Assembly (NCBI GenBank): GCA_900553605.1
Contig: USDX01000002.1
Location: 116,232-180,231, forward strand
Source of the DNA: an uncultured Eggerthella sp.
GTDB lineage: Bacteria; Actinomycetota; Coriobacteriia; Coriobacteriales; Eggerthellaceae
Reading direction: 5' to 3'
DNA length: 64,000 bases
Under the pieces are notes generated by a model. That model worked only from the letters and a program-made list of their open reading frames with translations. It was not told where the DNA came from and did not search any database. This document shows, piece by piece, positions 32,963 through 42,219 of the stretch. Positions within the stretch are counted from its first letter, which is position 1. Each line of letters starts with the position of its first letter. The translations under genes and the position numbers were made by a program.

Positions 32963-35059
32963 GTGACCGAACCAATCCACGAAATAGCGAACGAGAGGTT
33001 TATTGAGGATTTTATTCGTCGCTATTCAGCGTCCGTCCTTGAGATCCTTCTCCGTGATCGAACAACTAAACAGAATATTATATGGGCCGACAACGAGTAT
33101 GAGTCCTTAGGCGAAGGCTACATGGGTGACGATGAGATAACCGTTGCTAAAATTACGGGTCCCAATTGTGATGTCGTCAAGCCACGCATTGCCAAGGAGC
33201 AAGAGAAGCAATCCCAACGTACCAAGAGCCGCGCCGAAGTTTTTTCGCCAGCATGGTTGTGCAACCAAATGAACAACGATATGGATGAAGCGTGGTTCGG
33301 CAGGCGCAACATCTTTAATGTTGAATTCTACGGCGACGATGATGGCAAGATGTGGATGCCCACTGATGAGCTAATTGAATTCCCTAAGACGAAGGGACGC
33401 GGCTGGCATGCTTATGTGGAGGCGCCGCGGCTTGAGATCACCTGCGGTGAGGCGCCGTTCGTGTGCTCACGTTACGATACCGTGACGGGCGATGAGCTGC
33501 CCGTGCACGAGCGCGTGGGCTTCCTGGACCGCAAACTGCGTGTCGTGACCGAAAGAACCAAGACTCGCAAGGAATGGGTACGTCGAGCCTTTGACGCGCT
33601 GCGCGCGACTTACGGCTTCGAATATCAGGGCGACAACCTGCTTATCGCTCGCATCAATGTGCTTGAGACGTTCGCCGAGCATCTTTGCGACCGCTGGGGG
33701 TCGGACCCCGAGCGGGATGAGCTGGAGCAGGCGGCGTGGATCGTCTCCTGGAACTTCTGGCAGATGAACGGCTTCACCGACGCTGTTCCCACCAACAAGA
33801 TGGGTGCCGAGGTGGAGTCGACCCTTGGGACGTTCGAGGAGCCCGAGCCGGAACCGATGCAGCCGTCTCTTTTCGACCTGCTCGACAACGTGTTTCCCGA
33901 CGAGGCAGCCGAAGAGACCAAAGAAGAGGAGCCGAAGGAAATGGTTCCCCTGTGTGTGATATACGATTGGCAAAACGGCGAGCCTTTCGAGTTCGCCTCA
34001 TTGAAAGGTAAGGCAGCAGTTATGGGAAAGAAGTTCTATGCAGTGATCGGAAATCCCCCGTACCAGGAATCGGTTGAAGGAAGCTCGCGATCAAAACCGA
34101 TTTACAATTTATTTATGGATGCCTCTTATAGCATAGCCGAGAAATCTGAGCTTATTACCCCGGCTAGATTTCTGTTTGATTCTGGTTTAACACCGAAATC
34201 GTTCAATAGGAAGATGCTTGAAGATGTCCATCTCAGGATTTGCAAGTATTATCCCGATGGCACAGAAGTCTTCCCGAATACAGATATTAAGGGCGGCGTC
34301 GTTATTACTTATCATGACGAGACGAAGACATTTGGCCCAATTCGAAGAATGTACAAAGATGAGCGTCATCGCCCTCTTGTTGAAAAAGCGATAAATGCAA
34401 CAAGTTTTCGCCCTCTCTCTGACATCATTGGAAGTCAGGGCACATTTAAATATACTGAAGCTTTTTTTGCCGACAATCCTTCCGCTCGCAAGGTTCTTGG
34501 CAAGGGTACTAAGGACAAGATACTGTCAGCTCATTTTAGCGATAGCGATTTTACCTCTTCGTTCCTGGACCGGGAGTCTGCCGGCTACGTAAAGATGCTC
34601 GCACGCGTTTGAGGACAGCGCGTTTACCGTTGGATTCGGGACGATTATGTTGTCGAAAACGGTAATGACACCCTAGCTTTTTATAAAGTGTTTGTTGCCG
34701 AGGCTCAGGGATCAGGGGCATATGGCGAAACCTTGAGCGATACCGTTATTGGAGAGCCGGGCACCGCTCAGACCGACACTTTTTTGGCCTTCGGGAAATT
34801 TGACAATATCAACGAAGCCAACAATCTATCAAAATATCTCAAAACCAAGTATGTTCGATCACTGCTTGGAGCTCTAAAAGTTACACAACATGCCGCTTCT
34901 GCCGTCTGGGCTTACGTCCCTCTTCAGGACTTTACGCCAAACTCGGACATTGACTGGTCGCAGTCCGTTGCCAACATCGATAAGCAGCTCTACGCCAAGT
35001 ATGGGCTCGACGAAAACGAAATAGACTTCATCGAATCGCACGTGAAGGAGATGGAATAG
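32963..35059 (+). pseudogene. DNA adenine methyltransferase (Eco57I-like) interrupted by an in-frame TGA
   Basis: 699 codons. FSPAWLCNQMNND (near residue 92), RLEITCGEAPFVCSRYD then VGFLDRKLRV (residues 156-185, SAM-binding region) and catalytic motif IV AVIGNPPYQ (near residue 363) identify an N6-adenine methyltransferase of a restriction system. A TGA at 34610-34612 stops translation at codon 550. The same frame then continues for 148 codons (VYRWIRDDYVVENGND, ETFLAF-like DTFLAFGKFDNINEANN, WAYVPLQDFTPNSDIDWS), the expected C-terminal end of the family. GTG at 32963 follows AAGGGG. Bases 34030-34690 are clearly more AT-rich than the flanks, suggesting exchange of the target-recognition region. 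Confidence 0.75.
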
Positions 35060-35061
35060 CC

Positions 35062-38000
35062 ATGGCCTTCACCGACATTACCGGTAAAGTTAAAACAGGT
35101 CGTCCGGTATTACCCCAGATCTACGCCTACACCACGCCCGAAATCGCGCGGCACGATGGATGGACGAAGATCGGGTACACCGAGCAAGACGTCGAAACGC
35201 GCGTCAAGCAGCAAACCCACACTGCCAACGTTTACTACGTTATCCAGTGGCACGGCAACGCGACATACGAGGATACGGGCGAGACGTTTCGCGACACCGA
35301 CTTCCACGGCTACCTGAAGAAGCTCAACGTCGCGAACGAGCCGGATACCGAGTGGTATGAGATAGAGCCCAATCCCGCGAAGATGCACTTCTACGAGTTC
35401 CGCGAGAACCACGGCATTTTGGAGGCGCCCACCGCAATAGAGTATCAGCTTCGCGCCGAGCAGGACCGCGCCGTCGAGCAGACTGTCGACTACGCCCAGC
35501 ACCACCAACGTGGAGAGTACCTATGGAACGCCAAGCCGCGCTTCGGCAAGACGCTCACGAGCTACGACCTCTGTCGCAAGCTGGGAGCCATGAAGGTTCT
35601 CATCGTGACGAATCGCCCCGCAATCGCGAACTCATGGTACGACGACTACGTGAAGTTCATGGGAAAAGAATCGGGGCTGTGCTTCATCAGCAGTGCAAGC
35701 GCACTTGCTGGCAAGCCTTTCTGCCTTTCGCGCGACCAATATCTCGAGAACCTGCGCAATGGCGGCACTAAGGGGTTCATCGAGTTCGTGAGCCTTCAGG
35801 ATCTTAAGGGGTCAATCGAGTTCGGCGGGAAGTTCGACAAGCTCAAGCACGTCTCCGACATCGAATGGGACGTGCTCATCATCGACGAGGCGCACGAAGG
35901 CGTCGACACCTTCAAGACCGACGTGGCGTTCGACCATATCAAGCGCAAGTTCGCCCTCCACCTCTCGGGCACGCCGTTCAAGGCCATCGCCAACGAGAAG
36001 TTCCCCACCGACGCTATCTTCAACTGGACCTATGCCGACGAGCAGCGAGCTAAGCGAGACTGGAGCGACCCCGAGCTTACCAACCCATATGCCGAGTTAC
36101 CGCGCCTCAACATGTTCACCTACCAGATGAGCGACATCGTGGCGGGCGAAGTGCAGCGCGGTTGCGACATCGACGGCGAGACCGTCGAGTACGCCTTCGA
36201 CCTCAACGAGTTCTTCGCGACCAAGACCGACTCAAGGGGATTCGTCTCGTTTGTCCACAACGACGACGTGGATCGCTTCCTCGACGCCCTAACCGCCCAG
36301 AAGAAGTTCCCGTTCTCGACGCCGGAGCTGCGCAACGAGCTGCGCCACACGTTCTGGATACTCAATCGCGTGGACTCCGCCAAGGCGCTCGCCAAGAAAC
36401 TTAACGCGCATCCGATCTTCAAAGACTACGAGATCGTGCTCGCCGCAGGCGACGGCAAACTCGACGACGAGGACGAGTCGATCAAGGCGTTCGACAAGGT
36501 CCGCGAGGCAATCGCGAACCACGACAAAACTATCACCCTCTCCGTCGGCCAGCTGACTACGGGCGTGACCATACCGGAGTGGACCGCCGTGCTCATGCTC
36601 TCGAACATGAAAAGCCCGTCGCTCTACATGCAGGCCGCCTTCCGCGCGCAGAACCCGTGTCTGTTCAGGTACGATGGCAAGTTCCTACGCAAAGAGAACG
36701 CCTATGTCTTCGACTTCGACCCTGCACGCACGCTCGACATCTTCGAGAAGTTCGCGAACGATCTCTATACCGACACGGCCTCTGGCAGCGGGACGCTCGA
36801 CGACCGGAAACGCCACATTCGCACGTTGCTGAATTTCTTCCCCGTCATCGGCGAGGACGAGAACGGCGAGATGGTTGAGCTCGATGCCGAGCGCGTGCTC
36901 TCCATCCCTCGCAAGATCCGCTCTCGCGAGGTTGTGCGTCGCGGCTTCATGAGCGACTTCCTGTTCCAGAACGTCAGCAATATTTTCCGTGCCCCGGCAG
37001 AGGTCATCGAGGTTTTACAGACGTTCGAGCCCTATAAGGCGCCGAACGAGGATCTAGGTGTGAAGCGAGGCACCGCCGACGAGCTCAGCCTCAACGAAGA
37101 TGGCGAAGTGGAAATCCCCACCGAGCAGGTAGTCGGGCTTGCGGAAGGTATGTTTGGCGACAAGGTGTACGGCGACATCGCCGACGACCTTGACGATGTG
37201 ATCGATTCGATAACCGTCGAAGACTCAGGGGACCCTGACGATATCTTCATCTCGAAGCTGTCCGAGGCGTTCGGGACGAGCATAACCACCCCGCTTGTGG
37301 AGACCGCTGAAAAAGAATATGGCAAGGACATGAAGCCCGCCCAGCAGCAGAAGATGGCGCGGCGCATCAAGGCGGATGTGGACATCAAGCTGAACCGCGA
37401 AGTCGGCAACTTCAACATCGCTAAGAATCGCATCGAGAAGGACCGTGCCGACGAGCTTGACCTCGCCCAAACCCAGGAGCAGGCCGACGAGATCAACCGC
37501 AGGCACGACGAGAAGCTCGAAGATGCCCGCAAGGAGCTGGTGGACAAGCTTAAAGGTTCGCGCGATGAACTGGTGAGAAGTGCTGGCGAGACCGTGATTC
37601 GCGAAGTGGAGACCGCCAAGAAGGAAGCCAAGAAGCAGACTCTCGAAGGCAACATTCGCGACCATCTCCGTGGCTTTTCCCGTACTATCCCGTCATTCCT
37701 CATGGCGTACGGCGACGAGAAAACGACGCTGGCAACATTCGATCAGGTTATTCCTGCTGATGTGTTTAAGGAAGTCACGAGTGTAACCGTCGAGCAGTTC
37801 CGCCTGCTGCGCGACGGAGGCGATGTGATGGACCCCGAGACCGGCGAGCCCGTCCATTTTGCGGGTGAGCTCTTCGACTCTGTGGTGTTCGACGATTCGG
37901 TAAAGGAGTTCATTTCCCTGCGGTCGAAGCTGGCCAACTACTTCGACGAGTCGCTTGACGAGGACATCTTCGATTACGTGCCCCCGCAGAAGACGAACCA

Positions 38001-38406
38001 GATTTTCACTCCACGCAACGTTGTGGTAGAGATGGTCGACTTGTTCGAGAAGGAAAACCCGGGCTGTTTCGACGATCCCGGCCACACTTTTGCCGATCTG
38101 TACATGAAGTCGGGACTGTATATCACGGAGATTATCAAGCGTCTGTACAGCAGCGACGGGATGCGTGCCGCCTTCCCCGACGATCGCGAGAGGCTTGACC
38201 ATATCCTAGAGCATCAGGTATTTGGCATCGCACCGACAGAAATCATCTACCAGATCGCGACTCACTTTATTCTGGGCTTCCACGACGAGGTCGGTCAGGG
38301 ATGCGACTCGAACTTCCAGCTTGCGGACTCTGCGGAGCTCGCCAAGGACGGCACGCTGGACGCCTACGTCGAGCGTGTTTTCGGACCCAAGTTGGGCGAG
38401 GGGTAA
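35062..38406 (+). CDS. Restriction protein: GIY-YIG nuclease, SF2 helicase and methylase-like C-terminal domain
   Basis: 1,114 residues. Residues 15-110 resemble a GIY-YIG nuclease (IYAYTTPEIARHDGWTKIGY, then RVKQQTHTANVYYV). A superfamily 2 ATPase follows: Walker A-like AKPRFGKTLTSYDL (about 156), DEAH box VLIIDEAHEGVDTF (about 271), LSGTPFKAI (about 300) and motif VI region MQAAFRAQNPCLF. A long charged coiled coil spans about 745-870. The C-terminus (about 977-1076) has an N6-methylase-like FTPRNVVVEMVDLFEKENPG with FADLYMKSGLYITEI, but no NPPY motif. It starts 2 bases after the methyltransferase frame. It is expected to translocate on and cut foreign DNA. Confidence 0.85.
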   Translation: MAFTDITGKVKTGRPVLPQIYAYTTPEIARHDGWTKIGYTEQDVETRVKQQTHTANVYYVIQWHGNATYEDTGETFRDTDFHGYLKKLNVANEPDTEWYEIEPNPAKMHFYEFRENHGILEAPTAIEYQLRAEQDRAVEQTVDYAQHHQRGEYLWNAKPRFGKTLTSYDLCRKLGAMKVLIVTNRPAIANSWYDDYVKFMGKESGLCFISSASALAGKPFCLSRDQYLENLRNGGTKGFIEFVSLQDLKGSIEFGGKFDKLKHVSDIEWDVLIIDEAHEGVDTFKTDVAFDHIKRKFALHLSGTPFKAIANEKFPTDAIFNWTYADEQRAKRDWSDPELTNPYAELPRLNMFTYQMSDIVAGEVQRGCDIDGETVEYAFDLNEFFATKTDSRGFVSFVHNDDVDRFLDALTAQKKFPFSTPELRNELRHTFWILNRVDSAKALAKKLNAHPIFKDYEIVLAAGDGKLDDEDESIKAFDKVREAIANHDKTITLSVGQLTTGVTIPEWTAVLMLSNMKSPSLYMQAAFRAQNPCLFRYDGKFLRKENAYVFDFDPARTLDIFEKFANDLYTDTASGSGTLDDRKRHIRTLLNFFPVIGEDENGEMVELDAERVLSIPRKIRSREVVRRGFMSDFLFQNVSNIFRAPAEVIEVLQTFEPYKAPNEDLGVKRGTADELSLNEDGEVEIPTEQVVGLAEGMFGDKVYGDIADDLDDVIDSITVEDSGDPDDIFISKLSEAFGTSITTPLVETAEKEYGKDMKPAQQQKMARRIKADVDIKLNREVGNFNIAKNRIEKDRADELDLAQTQEQADEINRRHDEKLEDARKELVDKLKGSRDELVRSAGETVIREVETAKKEAKKQTLEGNIRDHLRGFSRTIPSFLMAYGDEKTTLATFDQVIPADVFKEVTSVTVEQFRLLRDGGDVMDPETGEPVHFAGELFDSVVFDDSVKEFISLRSKLANYFDESLDEDIFDYVPPQKTNQIFTPRNVVVEMVDLFEKENPGCFDDPGHTFADLYMKSGLYITEIIKRLYSSDGMRAAFPDDRERLDHILEHQVFGIAPTEIIYQIATHFILGFHDEVGQGCDSNFQLADSAELAKDGTLDAYVERVFGPKLGEG

Positions 38407-38747
38407 GCAAGTGACGAACGTAAACGGCGGCGTACAGGGGTATCCCTTGTCGCCGTAATCTACGACCGTCCAAAGGAGAAGGGGGCAGACGTTGATCGAC
38501 GCTATCGACGGTGGATGCCTTGGGGTGTCTACCTTGATGGCGAGGACCCGCGTATTATCTTCGAGTTGTCGTTGGGAGAAGATGCTAGCGGCTTGGAATG
38601 CTAAGGGACAGAATGAAACGTAAGGCTCTCTCGGGCGTCTAAAGCTCGTATTTGTTCGAGCGAGGTTTCCCGGAAGTCTGCAATTCTTTAGGCATTTTTG
38701 AGTTTGTTTGTTGTTCTAGCACGGGATTACAGGGAGGGTAACTAGGC
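38407..38747 (+). other. Intergenic stretch with an in-frame ORF remnant
   Basis: After the restriction-gene stop, the same frame stays open for 65 codons to a TAA at 38602 (SLVAVIYDRPKEKGADVDRR, then MPWGVYLDGEDPRIIFELSL) with gene-like codon use but no start codon. It may be the remains of a gene or of a former C-terminal extension. The last 140 bases are AT-rich and probably hold the promoter of the following cassette. Confidence 0.4.
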
Positions 38748-40880
38748 GTGAAAATAGATCTGCATTGCCATACGTTGGCGACCAAAGGCGAGGGGCAGGA
38801 AAGAAATGTTACCCCTGAACTATTTGCCGAGAAAATCGATGCCGCGCAAGTCGACATAGTCGCGGTAACCAATCATAACCATTTCGATCTTGATCAGTAT
38901 GAGATATTGCGCGGCGCGGTCGAAGGAGTTGCTCAGGTATGGCCTGGCGTTGAGCTCGATATAGAGCGTTGGTCTGGTGGAAAACCCTGGCATATGCTTG
39001 TGATAACGAGTCCGAATTCAAAAACCCTGTTCAGTAAGTCCATCAAGTCACTGCAAAATGGTCAGAGTCCAAAGGAGTGCAGTTGGCAATTTGAGACAAT
39101 ATGGGAGGCTTTCAAGGATTCCGACGTTCTTTTCATCTCGCATTGTCATGACAAGGCGCCCGCTATCACCGAGGAAGAGATTACGCGTGTAAGAGAGATA
39201 ACGAACAACGACTGGCGCTTCTATTTTGAGCCGAGAACACTGATGACGCTTGGAATATGGTCGAACCATGGTCGAAATATGCTCATAGGAAGCGACGTTA
39301 GAGACTGGAGCAAATACGAAGAGGAAGATTTCGTCTCGCTCAGAGTCAATGTTGACAGTTTTGAGCAGTTTTATCTTCTTGCTAAGCGAGATCACCAAGT
39401 CGTCGAAACGCTTCTGAACAGGAAAAGGAGAACGAAGATTATCGCTCATCCGCATGATTCGGTAGCGATTGAACTCCCGCTCTATCAGGATGTAAATGTG
39501 CTATTCGGCCAAAAAGGAACTGGTAAGTCCGAGATAGTCAAGTCGATTCGCTCGCAATTCGAAGCTGACGGTATTAAGATTGCCTCCTATATTGGCGGAC
39601 AGAAAAATACCGCTTTCGACCAGCTTATGACCGTAAAGAACGAAGAGCGATCTTGCTCAAGCTTCGGGCGGTCGGATTGTCTGCATGAGATACAAACGGT
39701 GATCAACTGGGCAGACGAACTCCCAACCCCTATCTCTCATTACATTCAATGGTTAAAGACGGTTGGCAATAGCGATAAGAAGGATCGCTTCAAGCTGTCG
39801 GAATGCCAGTCGCTTCCCCAGGTGAGCGATACTGCCCTTAAAACGACTAAAGGTGATTACGGATCAATAGATCACTTTACAAATGACTGCAGTGAGCGCG
39901 ATCTTGGCAAGTATCTGAAGGCAGAAGATAGCGCGGCTTTCTTTTCGCTGCTCGAAAAGCTACGTCAATCAGCCGCCTCCGTCGTCAAACGAGAGTACAT
40001 AAATAAGGAGTCTGTCGCCCTTGCCAACAATGCACTGATTCAAATCAAGATCTGCATCGATAAAAAGTCGGACACTCAATCGAAGCCAAGCGATACTGGA
40101 TTTCTTCGCTTTGCGCTAGGGCGCATGAACCTCCTTAGCTCTGTCGAAACGATTAAAGAGAATATGAAAGAGGGAGTCAAGGAGAAGCCAAGCTATCTCG
40201 GAACACTTGAGGATAAAGGCAGACTTGACATCGTTCTTCAAAGCCGATGGCTATGCTCGAATTCAAAAACCGCGGAGTTTGGCTTGAAAATCACCTCGCT
40301 CAAAAAATGGCGAGGCAAGCTAAATGCTCTTGCAGCATCGATTTGTTCTCCCGATCTGCCAGAGACGGTAGAAGAGTTCAAAACAGCACACCAAGAATCA
40401 GGGGTGAACGACCTCTCTGCGTTTATCGGTCTCGAAAAGTACGTCATTACGTCTGAGGATGGAAAACGCTACAACCCGTCTGACGGCGAAAAGGGCATTC
40501 TCGTCATAGAGAGAACTTTGAACCAAGAGGCTGATGTGTATCTCCTTGATGAACCGGAACTGGGGATGGGCAATCTTTATATTGATTCGGTCATAAGGCC
40601 AAAGCTGATGGAGCTTGCTCTGTCAAGAAAAACGGTTGTTGTTGCTACTCACAACGCCAATATCGCGGTCAGAACCTTACCGTACCTTTCTATTTACAGA
40701 AGGCACATACAAGGCGATGAATACAGAACATATTTAGGCAATCCATTTCTGAATGAACTGACCAATATTGACGACCAGGGCGATCGAATAAGTTGGAGTG
40801 AAACAAGCATAACGACACTCGAAGGCGGATTCGAGGCGTTTTACGACAGGCAAAGGATATACGAGGCGGGAAAACAATGA
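38748..40880 (+). CDS. PHP-domain phosphoesterase fused to ABC/SMC-type ATPase
   Basis: 710 residues. The PHP domain (residues 1-230) has the metal-binding motifs DLHCHT (4-9), VTNHNHF, FISHCHDKAP and LIGSDVRDW. The ATPase part has Walker A LFGQKGTGKSEIVKSI (about 251), an ABC-like signature SDGEKGILVIE (about 577), Walker B VYLLDEPELGMGN (about 596) and H-loop VVVATHNANIA (about 631). The architecture matches TrlF-like PHP-ATPases seen in defence contexts; activity on nucleic acid or nucleotides is inferred. GTG start with GGGAGGG upstream. Composition is more AT-rich than the restriction gene before it. Overlaps the next gene by ATGA. Confidence 0.8.
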   Translation: MKIDLHCHTLATKGEGQERNVTPELFAEKIDAAQVDIVAVTNHNHFDLDQYEILRGAVEGVAQVWPGVELDIERWSGGKPWHMLVITSPNSKTLFSKSIKSLQNGQSPKECSWQFETIWEAFKDSDVLFISHCHDKAPAITEEEITRVREITNNDWRFYFEPRTLMTLGIWSNHGRNMLIGSDVRDWSKYEEEDFVSLRVNVDSFEQFYLLAKRDHQVVETLLNRKRRTKIIAHPHDSVAIELPLYQDVNVLFGQKGTGKSEIVKSIRSQFEADGIKIASYIGGQKNTAFDQLMTVKNEERSCSSFGRSDCLHEIQTVINWADELPTPISHYIQWLKTVGNSDKKDRFKLSECQSLPQVSDTALKTTKGDYGSIDHFTNDCSERDLGKYLKAEDSAAFFSLLEKLRQSAASVVKREYINKESVALANNALIQIKICIDKKSDTQSKPSDTGFLRFALGRMNLLSSVETIKENMKEGVKEKPSYLGTLEDKGRLDIVLQSRWLCSNSKTAEFGLKITSLKKWRGKLNALAASICSPDLPETVEEFKTAHQESGVNDLSAFIGLEKYVITSEDGKRYNPSDGEKGILVIERTLNQEADVYLLDEPELGMGNLYIDSVIRPKLMELALSRKTVVVATHNANIAVRTLPYLSIYRRHIQGDEYRTYLGNPFLNELTNIDDQGDRISWSETSITTLEGGFEAFYDRQRIYEAGKQ

Positions 40881-41224
40881 AGTATATAGAGATGACTGTC
40901 ACCACTAATGAAAAATCCCAAGATGTCTTTAGGCTCAAAAGTGAGCCAGAATATATCGATGTTGTCCTTACTGAAGACAATGGGACAAACGATCTCAAAA
41001 AACTATTCGCTCGATTGCTGCAAGAGCTATTTATGGACGATGTTGAGGTTAAATTCATCAGGACCGACGGATATAAAACCAGAATATACGAAGACGTTTG
41101 CAAGGAGTATGTGAGCGTCTTGAATCAAGAACTCGTAACAGCTCGAGAGAAGATTCTCGAAGAAGAATTACCAGTCGATGAGCCGGCACTAGTTCTCAAT
41201 AGAGATAAGAAGGAGCCCTGGTGA
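40877..41224 (+). CDS. Small partner protein of the PHP-ATPase (115 residues)
   Basis: Not recognised. Acidic, with a probable alpha/beta fold (MKYIEMTVTTNEKS, EYIDVVLTEDN, LLQELFMDDVEVKFIRTD) and a helical tail (YVSVLNQELVTAREKILEEE). The start overlaps the ATPase stop (ATGA) and its own stop overlaps the next start (GTGA), so all three proteins are translated in a coupled way and probably work together. No membrane segment or zinc motif. Confidence 0.75.
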   Translation: MKYIEMTVTTNEKSQDVFRLKSEPEYIDVVLTEDNGTNDLKKLFARLLQELFMDDVEVKFIRTDGYKTRIYEDVCKEYVSVLNQELVTAREKILEEELPVDEPALVLNRDKKEPW

Positions 41225-42147
41225 AATACAACCTCGACAAACTGAAGAAAGTTGAGCTGCGCGACGTATGGCCCCATGAGGCGCTCGACTTCACTAAGTG
41301 GCTTTCGGATGAGCCCAACCTGGCTATGCTTGCTTCTGCGATCGGCATCGAGCTTGAACTTATAGAAACCGAATCTTCGGTGGGCTCGTTTAATGTGGAC
41401 ATCTATGCGCAGGAGGTCGGGACTGGGCGAAAGGTCATCATCGAGAACCAGCTCGAGGACACTAATCACGACCACTTAGGTAAGGTGATTACCTACGCTG
41501 CCGGTAAAGGAGCTCAGGTAGTTGTGTGGGTTGTGGCCCGCGCTCGCGATGAGCACCGTCAAGCCATCGAATGGCTTAATCAGCGCACCGACAACGACTT
41601 TGGCTTCTTTCTTGTCGAGATTGAGCTGTGGTCTATTGGTGACTCGCTGCCTGCTCCGCGCTTCAGTGTGGTTGAGCAGCCCAACGAGTGGACGAAAACC
41701 ATTAAACTCAGCGAAGGCCTTTCCGACACCGAGCGCGTTAAGCTTTCGTACTGGACCAAATATCGTGAGATTGCCCAGGCATCGCCAGAGTTCCTAAGGG
41801 TGTTTAACCCGCAGAAGCCCTCGAAAGATCACTGGACCATGTTGCGCTGCGGCGCATCTGCCTATCACATCGCGCTGCTTATAGATACTCAGCGCGGGCG
41901 CATCGGCATTGAATTCTACGTGCCGGACGACAAGGTAATTGGCCATAAGGCTATCGGGAATGCATCCGAGTTCGAAAAGCGGCTTTGTTTGGAGGCGAAG
42001 CCCTTCGATGCAAAAAAGGCATCTGGCGTGCGCTTTTATAAGGATGGGTGCAAAATCAAAGGCAACGAAAAAGCCTGGGAAGGTTTCATAAAACAGCAGT
42101 TGAACTGGGCTCTAGAAATGAAGCAGGTCATTGACGAGCTTGCATAG
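41221..42147 (+). CDS. DUF4268 protein with PD-(D/E)XK nuclease-like core
   Basis: 308 residues. The N-terminal half carries GSFNVDIYAQEVGTG (Asp near residue 59) and KVIIENQLEDTNHDHLGK (E-N-Q in place of E-x-K, near residue 77), the active-site pattern of a restriction endonuclease-like fold with Gln as third residue. The C-terminal DUF4268 domain includes HIALLIDTQRGRIGIEFYV and LNWALEMKQVID. Members are found next to restriction and toxin-type systems. Start GTG overlaps the previous gene by 4 bases. A DNA-cutting effector role is inferred. Confidence 0.82.
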   Translation: MKYNLDKLKKVELRDVWPHEALDFTKWLSDEPNLAMLASAIGIELELIETESSVGSFNVDIYAQEVGTGRKVIIENQLEDTNHDHLGKVITYAAGKGAQVVVWVVARARDEHRQAIEWLNQRTDNDFGFFLVEIELWSIGDSLPAPRFSVVEQPNEWTKTIKLSEGLSDTERVKLSYWTKYREIAQASPEFLRVFNPQKPSKDHWTMLRCGASAYHIALLIDTQRGRIGIEFYVPDDKVIGHKAIGNASEFEKRLCLEAKPFDAKKASGVRFYKDGCKIKGNEKAWEGFIKQQLNWALEMKQVIDELA

Positions 42148-42219
42148 TAAATTCGTCAACAACCTGAGATGGTTCTGGGGTCTGTTAGGTGGCTTGGCCT
42201 TAATTCTTAATCTACTTAT

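Noticed and set aside
34610..34612. TGA as a selenocysteine codon in the methyltransferase
   Set aside because: No family member is known with Sec there, the position is a variable loop, and I could not identify a SECIS-like stem directly after the codon.
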